From positions 261,845-325,844 of the forward strand of contig JAYOLL010000001.1 in NCBI GenBank assembly GCA_038120295.1: 64,000 nucleotides of DNA, given 5' to 3'. Shown one piece after another: positions 42,471-51,091 of the stretch. Every line of letters starts with the position of its first letter. Position 1 is the stretch's first letter. Under the pieces are notes generated by a model. The model saw nothing but the letters and a program-made list of their open reading frames with translations. It was not told the DNA's origin and ran no database searches. The position numbers and the translations under genes are program-made. Source of the DNA: JAYOEY01 sp038120295. GTDB lineage: Bacteria > Pseudomonadota > Alphaproteobacteria > MPNO01 > UBA2964.

Positions 42471-44282
42471 ATGGCCCCACCGCTTCTGATCCTCCGCGAC
42501 ATTTCGCTGCGTCTCGGCGACACGAACCTGCTCGACGGAGCGGAGCTTTCCGTGTCGGAAGGCGACAGGCTGTGTCTCGTGGGGCGCAACGGGTCGGGCA
42601 AATCGACCCTGCTCAGGATTGCGGCTGGTGAACTCGAACCCGATGACGGCGAGCGCTATATCGATCCCGGGGTGACGACGCGCTACCTGCCGCAGGAGCC
42701 TGACCTTTCCGGGGTTGAGAGTACGCTAGCCTATGCCGAAGCCGGGCTCGCGCCGGGGGACGATCCCTACAGGGCGCAGTATCTGCTCGAACGGCTCGGC
42801 CTGACTGGGGACGAGGATCCGGCGTCTCTATCCGGCGGGGAGGCACGTCGCTGCGCGCTGGCCCGGGCGCTGGCCTCCGAGCCCGATATTCTGTTCCTCG
42901 ACGAGCCGACCAACCATCTCGACCTGCCGGCCATCGAGTGGCTGGAGGAAGAGCTCACAACCAGCCGTTCGGCGCTGGTGCTGGTGAGCCACGACCGGCG
43001 TTTTCTCGAAAACCTGTCGCGCGCCACGGTGTGGCTCAATGGCGGCGTGACGCGCCGGCTGGAGAAGGGGTTCGGCGGGTTCGAGACATGGCGCGACGAG
43101 GTGATCGAACAGGAAGAGCGCGCCCGGCACGAGATGGACCGTAAGCTGGCGGTCGAAACCGAGTGGCTGCACAAGGGCGTCACCGCGCGGCGCAAGCGGA
43201 ATATGGGGCGGCTGCGGTCATTGCATGCGCTGCGTGAGGAACGGCGATCCCAGAAATCCTTTACGCCCGGGGCGGTAAAGCTGACGACGACCGAGGGCTC
43301 GCGGTCGGGCCGCATCGTTGTCGAGGCGGAAAATATCGCGAAATCCTACGACGGGCCGGCACTGGTGCGCGATTTCTCGATCCGCATCCAGCGGGGCGAC
43401 CAGATCGGCATAATCGGGCCTAACGGGGCTGGCAAGACGACGCTGCTCAACATGCTGACCGGTGCGCTGGAGCCCGATGACGGCGCTGTCAGGCTCGGCA
43501 CCAACCTGCAGATGGTGACGCTCGATCAGCGCCGCGAGAGCCTCGATCCCGGAAGCACCCTCTCGAATGCGTTGACCGGCGGCGGAAACTACGTCGATGT
43601 GGGCGGGCAGCGGCGGCACGTCATCGGCTACATGAAGGATTTTCTGTTCGCGCCCGAACAGGCCCGCACGCCGGTCGGCGTACTGTCGGGCGGCGAGCGC
43701 GGGCGGCGGTTTGTGGCCCCCGCGCGCGCGCGGCCCTCGCAATTGGTGGTGCTGGGCGAGCCGACCCACGATCTCGACCTCGAAACGCTCGATTTGCTCC
43801 AGGAAATGCTGGCCGATTACGACGGCACCGTGCTGCTTGTCAGCCATGATCGCGACTTCCTCGACAGGGTGGTGACAGGAGTGATCGCAGCGGAAGGCGA
43901 GGGGCGCTGGGTGATCTATGCCGGCGGTTACAGCGATATGCAGGCGCAGCACGGCGATCCTTCCGAACCGATAGCTGAAAAACCGACAGCACCACCTGCC
44001 AAACCTCGTGAGCCGAAGCCAGAGCGACAGGAAAAGAAATCCGGGGGCCTGTCCTTCACCGACCGGCATCTGCTCGAATCCCTGCCGCATATGGTGGAGG
44101 AGCTTCAGGCGCGGATCGACGGGCTGAACGGAAAGCTGTCGGAAGCAGGCCTGTTCGAAAACGACCGCGCGGCGTTCGAGCGGACGGCGGATGAGTTGAA
44201 GGAAGCGACTGCCGCGCTGGAAGCGGCGGAGGAACAGTGGCTGGAGCTGGAACTCAAGCGCGAGGCGATTGAGGGCGGCTGA
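42471..44282 (+). CDS. uup: ABC-F ATPase, Uup-like, with altered second Walker B
   Basis: This 603-residue soluble protein has two ABC ATPase domains, an ABC-F linker and a C-terminal coiled coil (HMVEELQARIDGLNGKLSEA), the layout of Uup. The first domain is intact: GRNGSGKST, LSGGEARRCALA and LFLDEPTNHLD. The second has GPNGAGKTT but reads SGGERGRRFVAPARARPS and VVLGEPTHDLD, where LSGGERNRLLLARALARPS and LVLDEPTNDLD would be expected. The Walker B aspartate is a glycine and the switch-region asparagine is a histidine, while the catalytic glutamate remains. Either the second site has decayed or the sequence has local errors. ABC-F proteins act on ribosomes; Uup also affects DNA structures. 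Confidence 0.9.
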   Translation: MAPPLLILRDISLRLGDTNLLDGAELSVSEGDRLCLVGRNGSGKSTLLRIAAGELEPDDGERYIDPGVTTRYLPQEPDLSGVESTLAYAEAGLAPGDDPYRAQYLLERLGLTGDEDPASLSGGEARRCALARALASEPDILFLDEPTNHLDLPAIEWLEEELTTSRSALVLVSHDRRFLENLSRATVWLNGGVTRRLEKGFGGFETWRDEVIEQEERARHEMDRKLAVETEWLHKGVTARRKRNMGRLRSLHALREERRSQKSFTPGAVKLTTTEGSRSGRIVVEAENIAKSYDGPALVRDFSIRIQRGDQIGIIGPNGAGKTTLLNMLTGALEPDDGAVRLGTNLQMVTLDQRRESLDPGSTLSNALTGGGNYVDVGGQRRHVIGYMKDFLFAPEQARTPVGVLSGGERGRRFVAPARARPSQLVVLGEPTHDLDLETLDLLQEMLADYDGTVLLVSHDRDFLDRVVTGVIAAEGEGRWVIYAGGYSDMQAQHGDPSEPIAEKPTAPPAKPREPKPERQEKKSGGLSFTDRHLLESLPHMVEELQARIDGLNGKLSEAGLFENDRAAFERTADELKEATAALEAAEEQWLELELKREAIEGG

Positions 44283-44349
44283 CGGCTTTCCTTGCCCGCC
44301 AATATTCGCTAAGCATCTGGCGAACATTTCAGCAAGCAGGATCGAAACC

Positions 44350-45783
44350 ATGCCCGCACGGACCGGAAAGGACTTTCTCAATGGGCTGCGCGGGCCACGC
44401 GAAATCTGGGTCGCTGGCGAGCGCGTCGCAGATGTCGTCGATCATCCGGGCCTCTCCGGTGCAGCGCACGCGCTGGCTGATGTCTACGACCTGCAGCATG
44501 AGCACGCTGATATCTGCCTGGCGCCTGACCCGGATACCGGGGAGACGGTCAATCGTAGCCATATCGTGCCGCGTTCGCGTGACGACCTGATCCGCCGCCA
44601 TGCCTGTCTGGAAAAAATAGCGGAATTCTCCGTCGGGCTGATGGGACGCACGCCCGATTACCTGAACGTCACCTTCGCCGGGTTCGCGGGCGATATCGAC
44701 GCCTGGGCGGCAAACGGTAACGAGGAAAACGCTGCGTATCTGGCCGCCTACCAGAAGATGATCGCCAGCGAGGATTTGTCGCTGACCCATGCCATCGTGC
44801 CGCCGACCGCAGACAAGGCGAAAGGCGATACGCCGAAACCCGGCGATAAAATCACGGTTCACAAGGTAGAGGACACGGAGCACGGCATCCTGATCCGCGG
44901 CGCCCGCGCTTTGGCGACGCTTGCGCCGTTCGCCGACGAGATCGCGGTCTATCCCCGTACGCCGCTGCCGGAAGGCTCCGAGGACTACGCTCTGTGTTTC
45001 TGTCTGCCGATGTCAACGCCCGGGCTGAAATTCCTGTGCCGCGACAGCATGTCGACGCCGCGCAATGATTTCGATCACCCGCTATCCGGCCGGTTCGACG
45101 AGCAGGATGCGTTCGTGATCTTCGACGACGTCGAAGTGCCGCGCGACCGCGTCTTCGTCGACGGCAATCTCGGCGTCTACAACACGGTCATGCAGAAGAC
45201 CTGGATGCCCAATATCATGCACCAGACCATGATCCGGGCGGCGGTGAAGCTGGATTTCGCCTGGGCGCTCGGACGGCGCATGGCGGAGGCCGTGAATGCT
45301 GGCGATCCCGGCACGCAGCAGATGCTGGGCGAAATCTGGTGCTATGCGGAATTTACGCGGAGCGCCGTGGCGACCGCCGAGATGGAAGCGTTCGATCAGG
45401 GCAATGGGTTCTGGACGCCGTCGGTTGGCCCGCTTTTTGCGCTGCGCAGTATGCTGCCGACCTGGTTTCCCCGTGTGAACGAAATACTGCGGCTGATCGG
45501 ATCGCATTTCATGCTGGCCGCGCCGCGCGCCGCGCAGTTCGAGGACGCCGATTTGCGCCGTCTGATCGACGCCTATCTCGGCGGCGCTGAGGGGGTGGAT
45601 TCGGCGGAACGGGCGAGAATCTTCCGTCTCGGCTGGGATTTCGCCGGCACAGAGCTCGCCAGTCGCAACGAACAGTACGAACGATTCTATCTCGCGTCCG
45701 GTGCGCGCAACATGCAGAGCGTCATGCGGGTCGCCGATCCCACTCGCGGGGATGCGCTGGTGGAGCGTTTTCTTAACCAATAG
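44350..45783 (+). CDS. HpaB-family FADH2-dependent monooxygenase
   Basis: This 477-residue protein belongs to the 4-hydroxyphenylacetate 3-hydroxylase (HpaB) family, which uses reduced FAD from a separate reductase. GKDFLNGLRGPREIWVAGER is the usual N terminus, and DEQDAFVIFDDVEVPRDRVF followed by YNTVMQKTWMPNIMHQTMIR are family motifs around the flavin site. The ATG at 44350 is chosen since the upstream frame has no homology and AGCAGGA precedes it. No flavin reductase (HpaC) gene is in the window, so the reductase must be elsewhere. The real substrate is a phenol or related ring; it could also be a 4-hydroxybutyryl-CoA dehydratase relative, though length and motifs favour HpaB. Confidence 0.88.
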   Translation: MPARTGKDFLNGLRGPREIWVAGERVADVVDHPGLSGAAHALADVYDLQHEHADICLAPDPDTGETVNRSHIVPRSRDDLIRRHACLEKIAEFSVGLMGRTPDYLNVTFAGFAGDIDAWAANGNEENAAYLAAYQKMIASEDLSLTHAIVPPTADKAKGDTPKPGDKITVHKVEDTEHGILIRGARALATLAPFADEIAVYPRTPLPEGSEDYALCFCLPMSTPGLKFLCRDSMSTPRNDFDHPLSGRFDEQDAFVIFDDVEVPRDRVFVDGNLGVYNTVMQKTWMPNIMHQTMIRAAVKLDFAWALGRRMAEAVNAGDPGTQQMLGEIWCYAEFTRSAVATAEMEAFDQGNGFWTPSVGPLFALRSMLPTWFPRVNEILRLIGSHFMLAAPRAAQFEDADLRRLIDAYLGGAEGVDSAERARIFRLGWDFAGTELASRNEQYERFYLASGARNMQSVMRVADPTRGDALVERFLNQ

Positions 45784-45910
45784 AATGAGTTAGGGGAATT
45801 TTCTCGTGGCTTTTCTCTGGAACGGAGCCGTGTCTCCAGCCCACTAACTTTACCGGATTTTTATATAATTCGCGTATCCCTTGGGGCCTGTCCGGCAAAC
45901 GGAAAACGGC

Positions 45911-47986
45911 GTGGTCCTCAAGCTTCTCAAATCTGGCGCGTTCGCCCTTGTCCTGTTCGGGGTTCTGTCCGGCTGTGCGGTCGATCCTGAGCCGTTGACG
46001 CAACAGGAGCGCACGGAGCGGGTCGACTCCGACGTCAGGCTGATCAAGGCGATGGAGTTCGTTCCTGACGGACCGATAACGCTTCATAAGGCGATGGCGC
46101 GCGCGGTTGCGTTCAACCTGCAGCGGCGGGTCAAGGAGATTGAGCGCGAAATCGAGGACGCGGAACTTCGCACCACCAAATATGACTATCTGCCGAGTCT
46201 CGATCTCGACGGATCTCGCAACCGGTCGGACAACGAACTTTCCCTTTCCGATGACCGTATTACCAATACCGGCAGCGTCGGGCTGACCTGGAACGTACTC
46301 GATCTTGGAGTGAGCTACGCGCGCGCCAGACAGCAATCGAATGAGGTCCTGATTGCCCGCGAGAATGAACGCAAGGCTTTGCAGGACATCATGAGGCAGG
46401 TGCGTGTTGCATACTGGCGCGCCGCCGGAGCAGAACGGCTGATGCGCGGTGTAAACGCCAGCGCCAAACAGATCACAATCGCGATGCGAGAATCCCGCGT
46501 GATGGAGCGTTCGGGCGCCAATGACGCGATCAAGTCGGTTTCCTATCGGCGCGAGATCGTCGATTCCATCCGCCAGGCACTGTCGATCCAGCGTGAGTTG
46601 CGCGAGGCCCGCGCTGAGCTGGCCGAACTGCTGAATATCCAACCGGGGACGAAATATACGCTGGCCCCCGCCTCGATGGCTTCAATGTCACCGTCCTTGC
46701 CCATGTCGCTGGCGGAGTTGGAAAAACACGCGCTCGACAACCGTCCCGAACTCCGGGTCGAGGACTATAACGAACGGATCGGCGAATGGCAGGCGCGCGA
46801 GGCGTTCTTCAACATGCTGCCAAGCGCCAAACTGTCTGCTGGCGGCAATTACAGCAGCGACAGCTTTAACCTTACGCCCAACTGGATCAGTACCGGCTTT
46901 CAGCTCGGTATGAATCTGTTCAGCCTGTTTTCCGGTAGCAGCAAGATGAAAGAAGCGGAGGCGCGTGCCGAGCTCGCACGCCGCCAGCGGCTGGCGCTGA
47001 CACTCGCGGTGATGACCCAGACGCATATGGCTTATATCCAGTTTCGCAACGCCTCGCAGCAGACCCGTCTTGCGAGTGAGGTGGCTCGCGCCGATCGTCG
47101 GCTGGCCAGGCTGATTGCGTCGGACACCGATTTCGTCAATACGGACTATTTCGAGGCGGTGCGGATCGCGACGCGCCAGCTACAGTCGGAAATGGACGAA
47201 CATCAGGCGCAGGTCGCGCTGGTGACGGCGCATGGCGAACTGATGCATGCCGTCGGGCTGGATGTGGTTCCCGAGCGGTTCGATCCGACTGATCTTGCCT
47301 CGCTGACTGACCAGATCCGGGCGATCACCGCGAACTGGGAAAGCGGCAGGGACGGCGACCTGCCGCCTGAAACGCCGCTCGACGTACTCGTCATCAACAT
47401 GTTGCAGAACGGCGAGGCGAAGGATTTCAAACCGGAATTGCCAGGTGCCCGCCTGAAGGGCGTCCCGAGCTTCGAGGTCCGGCACGAATTGCCCGACATA
47501 CCGAAAAGCAATGTCGAAATGCTCGCAGGCCTTAACGACCTGGCGACAGCTGCGGGCGTGGAGCGCGCGCCCGAACAGGCGGCGAGCCTTCCGCCCGAAG
47601 TCGGGACTGGGGAGCTTCCGGACGGAGAGCGGGAGGAGGAGGCGCCGGAAATCGAGTCCGCTGAGGTAGAGGATTTCAAGGGAGACGGGATTTCCCGGCC
47701 CGATGTCGCGGAAGCCGGGCCAGCGGGTACCCGAAGATATGTGGTCCAGCTGGGTGTCTTCAAAAATGACGAGCTCGCCAGGCGATTCCAGCGCGTGCTG
47801 ACCGAAACGGAAGGTTCGGGTCTCCACGGTGTGGATGTCCGGATCGAACAGCGTCCCGCCAATAACGGGGATCCGCTCTATTACGTTGAAACGGCGCCTG
47901 TCGATGAGTGGTCTACGGCGCGCGATCTGTGCGCCACGCTAAGCTCATTGGGCCAGAAATGCGTGCCGATGGGGCAAATATTCTGA
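45911..47986 (+). CDS. TolC-like outer-membrane lipoprotein with C-terminal SPOR domain
   Basis: This 691-residue protein has a lipoprotein signal (MVLKLLKSGAFALVLFG, then LSGC with Cys22 as lipid site) when started at GTG 45911, which has GGAAAA before it; a TTG ten codons earlier is the alternative. Residues about 45-450 are the TolC/OEP coiled-coil repeats (ITLHKAMARAVAFNLQRRVK and the second repeat SLAELEKHALDNRPELRVED). After an acidic, proline-rich linker, residues about 610-690 form a SPOR domain (RYVVQLGVFKNDELARRFQR, then LCATLSSLGQKC), a peptidoglycan-binding module. This combination is unusual. No membrane-fusion protein or pump gene is adjacent, so its partner is unknown. Confidence 0.87.
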   Translation: MVLKLLKSGAFALVLFGVLSGCAVDPEPLTQQERTERVDSDVRLIKAMEFVPDGPITLHKAMARAVAFNLQRRVKEIEREIEDAELRTTKYDYLPSLDLDGSRNRSDNELSLSDDRITNTGSVGLTWNVLDLGVSYARARQQSNEVLIARENERKALQDIMRQVRVAYWRAAGAERLMRGVNASAKQITIAMRESRVMERSGANDAIKSVSYRREIVDSIRQALSIQRELREARAELAELLNIQPGTKYTLAPASMASMSPSLPMSLAELEKHALDNRPELRVEDYNERIGEWQAREAFFNMLPSAKLSAGGNYSSDSFNLTPNWISTGFQLGMNLFSLFSGSSKMKEAEARAELARRQRLALTLAVMTQTHMAYIQFRNASQQTRLASEVARADRRLARLIASDTDFVNTDYFEAVRIATRQLQSEMDEHQAQVALVTAHGELMHAVGLDVVPERFDPTDLASLTDQIRAITANWESGRDGDLPPETPLDVLVINMLQNGEAKDFKPELPGARLKGVPSFEVRHELPDIPKSNVEMLAGLNDLATAAGVERAPEQAASLPPEVGTGELPDGEREEEAPEIESAEVEDFKGDGISRPDVAEAGPAGTRRYVVQLGVFKNDELARRFQRVLTETEGSGLHGVDVRIEQRPANNGDPLYYVETAPVDEWSTARDLCATLSSLGQKCVPMGQIF

Positions 47987-48053
47987 CGCTCCCCTTTATT
48001 GGACCTGCAGCGTCCCATCAACATCCCGCCGCGCATGTTTTGTTGAAGAGTTA

Positions 48054-48659
48054 TTAGGACAGGGCGAGCGCGCGCACCTGACGCATGACCTCTTCAGCGC
48101 GCGCTGTTCCCTGAAGGTCCATGTCGAACCCTGCCGACATGAGGGCCCGAGCGGTCCAGCTGTTGCAGGTGTTAAGCAGATGAAAGCGTCCCCTGGCGGG
48201 AAAAAAGCGACTCGTGGCGTAAAGCCCCGGTCTGCCGTTCGTGGCGCGCCCTTCTTCAGATCGCTCGAAACTGGCATGGATAAAGTCGATCAACCGGTTG
48301 AAATTCGCTTTGTTGAGGGGAAGCGAAAGGATTTCGGCATTTGGGTAGGCCCGCGCCGGATCCGCCTGCCGGCCGACGACGTGCATGACGGACGGCGTCG
48401 GGACGAACGCGGCGCGCAAGGTCATGCCAATGGTGGGTTCCTTCGCCGGGAAATAGTCAGCATCTCCCCACCCGAATTCGAGAAACAGTGCGTCTGGAAA
48501 ATTTTTCGTCTCGGGAATCCGGTCGGAGGGAAGGTCGGCTTTCGCGACGATGATGCCGCTGTGCCATCCGTTGCTGGCGACGAAAAAGACCTTATCGGCG
48601 TCAGGATGTGTCTGGATCAGGAGGGACGTCCGTGGCGTTCCGCAGACCGCCAGCAGCAA
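48054..48659 (-). CDS. DUF2459 protein
   Basis: This protein of about 201 residues matches DUF2459 (TIGR02117), a family of unknown function with VASNGWHSGIIV, LEFGWGDADYFPA and LLNTCNSWTARAL motifs; the last looks like a cysteine near a possible catalytic site. The start is uncertain. The TTG at 48659 splits a hydrophobic segment: upstream in-frame codons encode PCGIVLFF before TLLLAVCGTP, which looks like a membrane anchor or lipoprotein signal, but no ATG, GTG or TTG opens it before a stop. A CTG at 48692 with GGAGG upstream is possible. It is convergent with the TolC-SPOR gene. Confidence 0.75.
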   Translation of the reverse strand: MLLAVCGTPRTSLLIQTHPDADKVFFVASNGWHSGIIVAKADLPSDRIPETKNFPDALFLEFGWGDADYFPAKEPTIGMTLRAAFVPTPSVMHVVGRQADPARAYPNAEILSLPLNKANFNRLIDFIHASFERSEEGRATNGRPGLYATSRFFPARGRFHLLNTCNSWTARALMSAGFDMDLQGTARAEEVMRQVRALALS

Positions 48660-48750
48660 CGTGAAAAATAGTACGATACCGCACGGGAACAGTGCGACCC
48701 AACCGCCTCCGGAAAGGTGTCAAAATTGTCACCCCGATCGACCCGGTTCT

Positions 48751-49929
48751 CTAGGTGGGCTTCCCTTCGCTGGTTCGCCAAGCTTCCTGCATGAAAATGT
48801 TGGATGGCAGTGTCTGGTCCAGTACTTTGCGGGCCGCTTCCGGCCCGGCGAGCGGCAGGTCGCCCGAATCCAGAACACCGATTTGCTTCAGCGCCGATCC
48901 TTGGTCCCAGTAGAGATGTTCGTGGCACACCTTGTCGCCGCGAAACTTCACGATAATCACTGTGACGATCTCGACCTCCTTGCCGGTCGGCTCGATACCG
49001 GGGAAGTACCGGTCGATCACGGAATCGTGGCGGAATTTGGTGTAGGTCTCCAGCACGACACGGTTGGGGCCCATCGTGTAGGACAGCCGCGTTCGGTCGC
49101 GCCCGCCCGCGTTCTGGTCGACGAAATGATATTTGTAGAACCGTTTGAGCATGTCGTGCCCGACCCCGCCCGCCAGCGTCGGCACGTGATTGACATAGGG
49201 TTCGTCGATCATGGTCGCCATGGTGGCGTCGACATCGCGGGTGGTGAACTCGTGATAGACGTGTTCGGCGAACAGGGAGACGAAATCGTAATACGGACCC
49301 AGGACCCGACGGATCAGCTCCAGCGTACGGGTATGGGCCAGGTCGTCCGCAATTGCGTCGAAAGTCTCCCTGTGCCGCAAGGTAAAACCGGGTACCCCTT
49401 CTTCCCATTCGAAGACACGCGAGCCGTCTTTGCGATTCATGGCGTTGCGGAGTGTTTCCGCAGATTTGGCAGCGTCAGGCGCGTCTTTCGTACCGAACTG
49501 AAGCACGTAGGGGCAGGGGAGGTCTGCAAGCAGTTCGGGGTTGTCGGCGAGGTCCTCAGGATCGAAGGCGACCAGCGCCTTGAACCCGGCATCCCTGGCC
49601 GCCCTGCAGGCCAGCGTTGCGCCGTCGCCATGTGCGATGACGGCGATGTCGCCTTCGGTCTCCGGCATGGCGCGTAGCGCGTCCGCGACGGCGGCAATGT
49701 CTGCCAAAGAGAGGCTGGCGTCGACCGTCAGCACCGAATAGCCTTCTTCGCCGAACAGTTCGGCGCGTGCCTTCATGCCGGCATCGAGACCGGCTGCATC
49801 TGCGATCAGCAGGAGCCCCGGTCCTGTGCCGCTATGGTGTAGCGCGTAGAAGGCGGAAACGCTGCGTCCGTTTATATCAAGAACGATGTCTCGTCCCTTG
49901 GGCGCCAGCGTGCGCTCGGTTCCAGCCAT
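48751..49929 (-). CDS. dienelactone-hydrolase-like domain fused to NTF2/SnoaL domain
   Basis: This 392-residue protein has two parts. Residues about 15-205 resemble dienelactone hydrolase, but the nucleophile elbow that reads GxCxGG in active enzymes is AVIAHGDGATLACRA here, without Cys or Ser at the elbow, so hydrolysis by the usual mechanism is unlikely. Residues about 215-392 look like an NTF2/SnoaL-type cone domain (MIDEPYVNHVPTLAGGVG, ending with HEHLYWDQGSALKQIG), a fold used by isomerases, cyclases and dehydratases. AGGAGGATCG precedes the ATG. The fused arrangement suggests a catalytic SnoaL domain with a non-hydrolytic partner. The reaction is unknown. It is upstream of the DUF2459 gene. 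Confidence 0.8.
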   Translation of the reverse strand: MAGTERTLAPKGRDIVLDINGRSVSAFYALHHSGTGPGLLLIADAAGLDAGMKARAELFGEEGYSVLTVDASLSLADIAAVADALRAMPETEGDIAVIAHGDGATLACRAARDAGFKALVAFDPEDLADNPELLADLPCPYVLQFGTKDAPDAAKSAETLRNAMNRKDGSRVFEWEEGVPGFTLRHRETFDAIADDLAHTRTLELIRRVLGPYYDFVSLFAEHVYHEFTTRDVDATMATMIDEPYVNHVPTLAGGVGHDMLKRFYKYHFVDQNAGGRDRTRLSYTMGPNRVVLETYTKFRHDSVIDRYFPGIEPTGKEVEIVTVIIVKFRGDKVCHEHLYWDQGSALKQIGVLDSGDLPLAGPEAARKVLDQTLPSNIFMQEAWRTSEGKPT

Positions 49930-49990
49930 GACGATCCTCCTTTTCTCGGTAGGGACGGATCGTAACGCTTACGACCGCTAACCGGAAAGG

Positions 49991-51052
49991 TCAGGCTGCG
50001 ACGAGGTTGTCGACCGGCGCGGTCAGCTCGATGCCCGCGACTTCGATGCCGCTGATATTTTCGCGGAAACCCGGCGCCAGCGGCCGGCCGTTCTTATCGA
50101 GCAGCCAGAGCCGCATCAGATGCCGCTTGCGTTCAACCTCCGGCCAGTCCTCGAACTGTGTTCTTGTATGGACAGTGACGTGGCTCTGCAGGATCTGGAT
50201 GTCGCCGGGCCGGAAGTCCATGTCGAAATGGTTCTCCCCAACCATCGAGCGAAACGCCCTGATTGCCTCCCACTGCTTTTCGGTCAGCGGCGGTACGCCC
50301 GGGAGGTCCTGTGCCTTGGTCAGGTGTACGCCGGGTCCGCGGCCCGAAAAATAGCCATCATGAAAGGAAAAGACCGGCAGCTTGTACCAGGGCGGCTCGT
50401 CCGGCGGAATTTCGCCGTGCCGCGTCAGGTAAAAATCGTTGATAAGCTCTTTCACCAGATCGGGGCAGGTCTTCAGCATCTTGTTATAGAGCGTCACGGT
50501 ACTGGCGATGCGGCTTGCCCCGCCCGATTTCGCGGGATGCATGCAGAGAAGCGCGACATAGTCGCACTGATCGGTGTGGTAGCTCATCTGCACGTTCGTC
50601 TGGTAGCCGCGCACTTTGGGGTCGTTGTAGTCGCCCCCGAAATCCTTCACGTGGCCGATCAGATGCCCCTTGGCGTTCTGCGAAACGGTCCGGCCGAACC
50701 GGGTGCCGATGCCCCAGAAGGCGATACCGGCCTGATGCTTGGTCATTTCGGCGATCGGAACCCCCCGCAGAAGGAAGAATCCGCGCCCTTCGTTGAGCTC
50801 GTCGTAAAGGGCGGCGAGCCCTTCATCGAGCGTCGGCAGCTGAAAGTCTTCCTTGCGGATGTCCTTGATGTTCTTCCCGCTGGCCTCGATTGCTGCGACG
50901 GCGTCGCGGATCTCGCTGGCCTCGGTCTCGGACAGCTCGTAAATCCAGTCGTCGTTCGCTTCCAGATCGGCGGGATACCACCCGGCCGGGTCGACGATGG
51001 GCTTCATGGGGCCGGCGGGCTGTCGGATGCGTTCTGCTGGACGGAAAGGCAT
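49991..51052 (-). CDS. TauD/TfdA-family Fe(II)/2-oxoglutarate dioxygenase
   Basis: This 353-residue protein belongs to the TauD/TfdA oxygenase family, non-haem iron enzymes that couple 2-oxoglutarate decarboxylation to substrate oxidation. The metal ligands are His159 and Asp161 in SYHTDQCDY and His295 in VTVHTRTQFED; Arg310 or Arg314 in ERKRHLMRLWLL should bind 2-oxoglutarate. The ATG is preceded by GGGGGGAG. It is 39 bases downstream of an MFS transporter in the same direction, which may import its substrate. The substrate is not evident; sulfonates, aryloxy acids or carnitine-like compounds are all known in this family. Confidence 0.88.
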   Translation of the reverse strand: MPFRPAERIRQPAGPMKPIVDPAGWYPADLEANDDWIYELSETEASEIRDAVAAIEASGKNIKDIRKEDFQLPTLDEGLAALYDELNEGRGFFLLRGVPIAEMTKHQAGIAFWGIGTRFGRTVSQNAKGHLIGHVKDFGGDYNDPKVRGYQTNVQMSYHTDQCDYVALLCMHPAKSGGASRIASTVTLYNKMLKTCPDLVKELINDFYLTRHGEIPPDEPPWYKLPVFSFHDGYFSGRGPGVHLTKAQDLPGVPPLTEKQWEAIRAFRSMVGENHFDMDFRPGDIQILQSHVTVHTRTQFEDWPEVERKRHLMRLWLLDKNGRPLAPGFRENISGIEVAGIELTAPVDNLVAA

Positions 51053-51091
51053 GGCGCTCCCCCCTGATTTCGGTTCTGAACTTTCGGAATC

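Noticed and set aside
45841..45880. TATAAT-like promoter before the TolC-SPOR gene
   Set aside because: TATAAT occurs at 45864-45869 but no acceptable -35 element is found at the right distance.
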